64,000 bases of DNA from Primorskyibacter marinus (GTDB taxonomy: Bacteria; Pseudomonadota; Alphaproteobacteria; Rhodobacterales; Rhodobacteraceae): NCBI RefSeq assembly GCF_003313245.1, contig NZ_QJSD01000011.1, forward strand, positions 42,623 to 106,622, written 5' to 3'. Positions 59,346-64,000 of this stretch are shown piece by piece; position 1 is the first letter of the stretch, and every line of letters starts with the position of its first letter. The translations under genes and the position numbers were made by a program. Below the pieces are notes generated by a model. That model made no database searches, was not told the DNA's origin, and was given only the letters and a program-made list of their open reading frames with translations.

Positions 59346-61130
59346 TCAGTGGTCCTGGGCCGCGCCGGCACCACGGGGGAACCGGACGCTTTCGACCAGG
59401 TCCTTGATCTCCTGCGGGGTCTCCTTGGTCATGCCGGCAACGACATAGGCCACGACGAAGTTGATCATGGCCCCAACCGCGCCGAAGGATGTCGACTGGA
59501 TGGTGCCCAACAGCGGATCAGCATCGGTGAAGCTGTTCGTGTCGGGGATGAAGAACCAACCCTTGTGCAGGAAGATGTAGACCAGCGTCACAACCAGACC
59601 TGCCAACATCCCGGCCACGGCACCCACGTTGTTCACCTTCTTCGAGAAGATGCCCATCATCAGCGCCGGGAAGATCGACGCCGCGGCAAGACCAAAGGCG
59701 AGCGCCACGGTTTGCGCGGCAAACCCCGGAGGATTGAGACCCAGATAGGTGGCCACAACAATGGCAACCGCCATGGCGATACGCGCCGACAACAGCTCGC
59801 CTTTTTCCGAGATCGACGGATTCAGCTGACCCTTGATCAGGTCGTGGCTGACAGCCGAGGAAATTGCCAGAAGCAGACCGGCAGCCGTTGAAAGCGCGGC
59901 CGCAAGACCACCCGCCGCAACCAGGCCGATCACCCAACCCGGCAGGTTGGCAATTTCAGGGTTCGCAAGCACCAGAATATCACGGTTGAAGTTGGTCAGC
60001 TCATTGCCTTCCCAGCCGTTTTCTGCCGCCTTGGCCTGCATTTCGGGATTGGCATCGTTGTAATACTGGATGCGGCCGTCACCGTTCTTGTCCTCAAAGC
60101 CGAGAAGACCGGTTTTCTGCCAGGTGGCCATCCAGTCATACTCGTCATCTTCGGCAATCATCTGCACCGAAACGGCTTCGCCATCCGTGCCGTTGGGCCA
60201 CATCAGCTCTGTGATGTTCAGGCGAGCCATTGCGCCGACAGCCGGGGCCGTCAGATACAGCAGCGCGATGAACACCAGCGCCCAACCGGCCGACCAGCGG
60301 GCGTCGGCCACGCGGGGAACGGTGAAGAAACGCATGATGACATGGGGCAGACCGGCAGTGCCGATCATCAGGCTCAGCGTGAACAGCACCATGTTAAGCG
60401 TGTCGGTGTGATGGGCGGTATATTCGCTGAAGCCCAGTTCACGAACGATCTGGTCAAGCTTTGTCAGCAGCGGTTCGCCACTTGCGACGTGATCGCCAAA
60501 CAGACCCAGCGCCGGGATCGGGTTGCCGGTCAGTTGAAGCGAGATAAAGATCGCCGGGATGGTGTAGGCCAGGATCAGCACACAGTATTGCGCCACCTGC
60601 GTGTAGGTCACACCTTTCATGCCGCCGAAAACGGCATAGGCAAACACGATGACCGCTCCGACGAGCAGACCGGTTGTGTTGGACACTTCAAGGAAACGGC
60701 CAAAGGCCACGCCCACGCCGGTCATCTGTCCGATCACATAGGTGGTCGAGGCGATGATGAGACAGGCAACCGCAACCATGCGGGCCGTCGGGCTGTAGAA
60801 TCGGTCGCCGATGAATTCGGAGACGGTGAACTTGCCGAACTTGCGCAGATAGGGTGCCAGAAGCAGCGCCAGAAGCACATAACCGCCGGTCCAGCCCATC
60901 AGATAGGTGGAGTTGTCATAGCCCACAAACGCGATAAGACCCGCCATCGAGATGAAAGAGGCCGCCGACATCCAGTCGGCCGCCGTGGCCATGCCGTTGG
61001 TGACCGGATGAACGCCGCGGCCCGCTGCATAGAATTCCGAAGTGGACCCGGCGCGGGCCCAGATCGCGATGCCGATGTAAAGCGCGAAGCTTGCGCCCAC
61101 AAACAGCAGGTTGATGGTAAATTGATCCAT
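59346..61130 (-). CDS. sodium:solute symporter, acetate-type (SSS family, with DUF4212 partner)
   Basis: This is a 594-residue carrier with about 13 TM helices and SSS signatures (GYDNSTYLMGWTGGYVLLALLLAP, about 70-93; FGGMKGVTYTQ). Residues about 305-400 form a large extracytoplasmic loop containing DKNGDGRIQYYN (347-358), which has the D-x-N-x-D-G-x-I pattern of a calcium-binding EF-hand loop, although position 12 is Asn rather than Glu. It is encoded with a DUF4212 small subunit and acs/adk, pointing to acetate or another short-chain carboxylate. It is 3 nt downstream of DUF4212. Confidence 0.9.
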   Translation of the reverse strand: MDQFTINLLFVGASFALYIGIAIWARAGSTSEFYAAGRGVHPVTNGMATAADWMSAASFISMAGLIAFVGYDNSTYLMGWTGGYVLLALLLAPYLRKFGKFTVSEFIGDRFYSPTARMVAVACLIIASTTYVIGQMTGVGVAFGRFLEVSNTTGLLVGAVIVFAYAVFGGMKGVTYTQVAQYCVLILAYTIPAIFISLQLTGNPIPALGLFGDHVASGEPLLTKLDQIVRELGFSEYTAHHTDTLNMVLFTLSLMIGTAGLPHVIMRFFTVPRVADARWSAGWALVFIALLYLTAPAVGAMARLNITELMWPNGTDGEAVSVQMIAEDDEYDWMATWQKTGLLGFEDKNGDGRIQYYNDANPEMQAKAAENGWEGNELTNFNRDILVLANPEIANLPGWVIGLVAAGGLAAALSTAAGLLLAISSAVSHDLIKGQLNPSISEKGELLSARIAMAVAIVVATYLGLNPPGFAAQTVALAFGLAAASIFPALMMGIFSKKVNNVGAVAGMLAGLVVTLVYIFLHKGWFFIPDTNSFTDADPLLGTIQSTSFGAVGAMINFVVAYVVAGMTKETPQEIKDLVESVRFPRGAGAAQDH

Positions 61131-61133
61131 GTA

Positions 61134-61421
61134 TTATTCCTCCTCGACGCCGAATTCACGGTCGAGCTTGTTCATGCGCCAGGCGTAGAAGAAGATCAGC
61201 GCCAGAAAGACGAGGATCGAGCCTTGTTGCGCGAACCAGAAGCCCAGGTCGGAACCGCCGACCGAGATGCCAGACAGGGCAGGGCGCAGCAGAATGCCGA
61301 ACCCGAAAGACACGATTGCCCAGATGATCAGGCTGATGATGATGATGCGTACATTCGACGCCCAATAGCCTTTATCGGCTTCGGTCGCTGATGCAGCACT
61401 TTGCGGTGTTTTATCCGCCAT
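61134..61421 (-). CDS. DUF4212 small subunit of sodium/substrate symporter
   Basis: This is a 95-residue protein with two TM helices (about 24-48 and 58-80) and the DUF4212 pattern (KGYWASNVRIIIISLIIWAIVSFGFG, about 17-42). It always accompanies the SSS carrier of this subfamily, presumably as a small subunit. The ATG is preceded by GGAGG. It is 3 nt upstream of the symporter. Confidence 0.9.
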   Translation of the reverse strand: MADKTPQSAASATEADKGYWASNVRIIIISLIIWAIVSFGFGILLRPALSGISVGGSDLGFWFAQQGSILVFLALIFFYAWRMNKLDREFGVEEE

Positions 61422-61520
61422 GATGTGAGACCTCCTCTTTCTCGTTAATGCCCGTTGCCGGGCGCCGTGGTGCCCGCCCGTTTCCGGACGGGGAATTCTG
61501 TCGGGCTGACCGGGTGCGGC

Positions 61521-62212
61521 TCAGCCGGTGGCTTTGGACACGACCTTGGCCAGATCTGCCGAGATTTCGTCGATTGCACCCATCGCCGGAACCCGGTGCA
61601 ACGCCCCCTTTTCGTCATAATAGGTGATCAGCGGGGCGGTTTGGGCGTGGTAGGCTTCCAGCCGGCTGACAACGGTTTCGGCATTGTCGTCGGCACGACG
61701 TTTCATATCCGTGCCGCCGCATTTGTCGCAGGTTTCGGCCTTGGTCGGTGGTTTGAACCTGTCGTGATAGCCCTCGCCGCAAGTGCCGCAGGTGAACCGG
61801 CCCGAGATCCGGGTGACCATTTCCGCATCGTCCACCTCCAGGCTGATGGCTGCGTTGATCTGCTGGCCGCTTTCCGCCAGCAACGCATCAAGCGCTTCGG
61901 CCTGCACCGTGGTGCGCGGAAAGCCGTCCAGGATGACGCCCTTGGCGCAGTCGGCTTCGGCCAGACGGTCGCGCAGGATCGCAATGACGATGTCATCGCT
62001 GACCAGACCGCCCGTTTCCATCACCGCCTTGGCGCGCTTGCCGGCATCGGTGCCAGCGGCGACGGCTGCGCGCAGCAGGTCGCCGGTGGACAGTTGCACA
62101 AGACCAAACCTGTCTTCGAGGATCCTGGCCTGGGTGCCCTTTCCGGCTCCCGGAGGGCCAAGCAGGATCAGAACCGGGGCGATTGCGGGGGTGTTCGCGC
62201 CATCCATCGCCA

Positions 62213-62216
<4 letters not shown>
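61521..62216 (-). CDS. adk: adenylate kinase with zinc-binding lid
   Basis: This is a 231-residue protein (a few N-terminal residues depend on the start) with P-loop GPPGAGKGT (about 20-28), [13 protein letters not shown] and the lid domain containing two CxxC pairs (CGTC and CDKC), the zinc-binding form. It converts ATP and AMP to two ADP, which makes it a natural partner of acetyl-CoA synthetase, whose reaction releases AMP. Its start overlaps the acs stop by 4 nt (ATGA), so the two are coupled. Confidence 0.95.

Positions 62217-64000
<1,784 letters not shown>

Overview
The window reads as a chromosomal segment from an alphaproteobacterium of the Rhodobacteraceae (Roseobacter-type). GC is high. 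It carries the NepR/EcfG/PhyR general stress response, HemP linked to Bfd/Bfr, TRAP transporters, a BCCT transporter, an acetate symporter with a DUF4212 subunit, and a zinc-type adenylate kinase beside acs. No rRNA, tRNA, CRISPR array, insertion sequence or prophage was recognised.

Layout: (1) 0.3-5.8 kb is the general stress response locus: a PRC-barrel/AI-2E pair, then histidine kinase, ecfG and nepR on the minus strand, divergent phyR, and a DUF1328 membrane peptide. Perfect EcfG-type promoters (GGAAC-N16/17-CGTT) precede the PRC gene, nepR, phyR and DUF1328; the nepR and phyR promoters overlap as mirror images. (2) 5.9-9.4 kb is an AsnC regulator / aldehyde dehydrogenase / class III aminotransferase module like the tail of ectoine-degradation loci. 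(3) 9.7-11.2 kb is a five-gene minus-strand iron operon: small ORF, hemP, Cys-rich unknown, bfd, bfr. (4) 11.5-18.8 kb holds uvrD with an apparent in-frame insertion of about 60 residues, an lldD-like FMN dehydrogenase and pyruvate carboxylase. (5) 19.3-20.4 kb is a RES/Xre-type toxin-antitoxin pair. (6) 20.7-24.5 kb holds a D,D-carboxypeptidase and carboxynorspermidine decarboxylase plus dehydrogenase. (7) 24.8-26.7 kb is a three-gene DUF883/holin-like/DUF3618 envelope-stress operon.

(8) 27.1-52.3 kb is the dominant feature, a sugar-acid catabolic island. It encodes a GntR/FCD regulator, a TRAP importer, a UxaA-family dehydratase, an enolase-superfamily dehydratase, an IlvD/Edd (XylD-like) dehydratase, an XylX-like FAH dehydratase, a second FAH-family hydrolase, a DHDPS-family dehydratase/aldolase, KDG kinase, SMP-30 lactonase, D-erythronate dehydrogenase, a FAD-linked lactate/glycolate-type dehydrogenase, three classical SDRs, two HIBADH-family reductases and a PhyH-type dioxygenase. 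Five palindromes containing TGGTATACCA lie in front of its transcription units, including gntR itself, so the island looks like one regulon.

(9) 52.7-57.3 kb holds a BCCT transporter, a BadF/BadG-type kinase and a membrane-tethered exonuclease with an unknown membrane neighbour. (10) 57.4-64.0 kb is an acetate module: CNMP/CBS/DUF294 protein, Na+:acetate-type symporter, DUF4212 subunit, adk and acs, the last cut by the window end.
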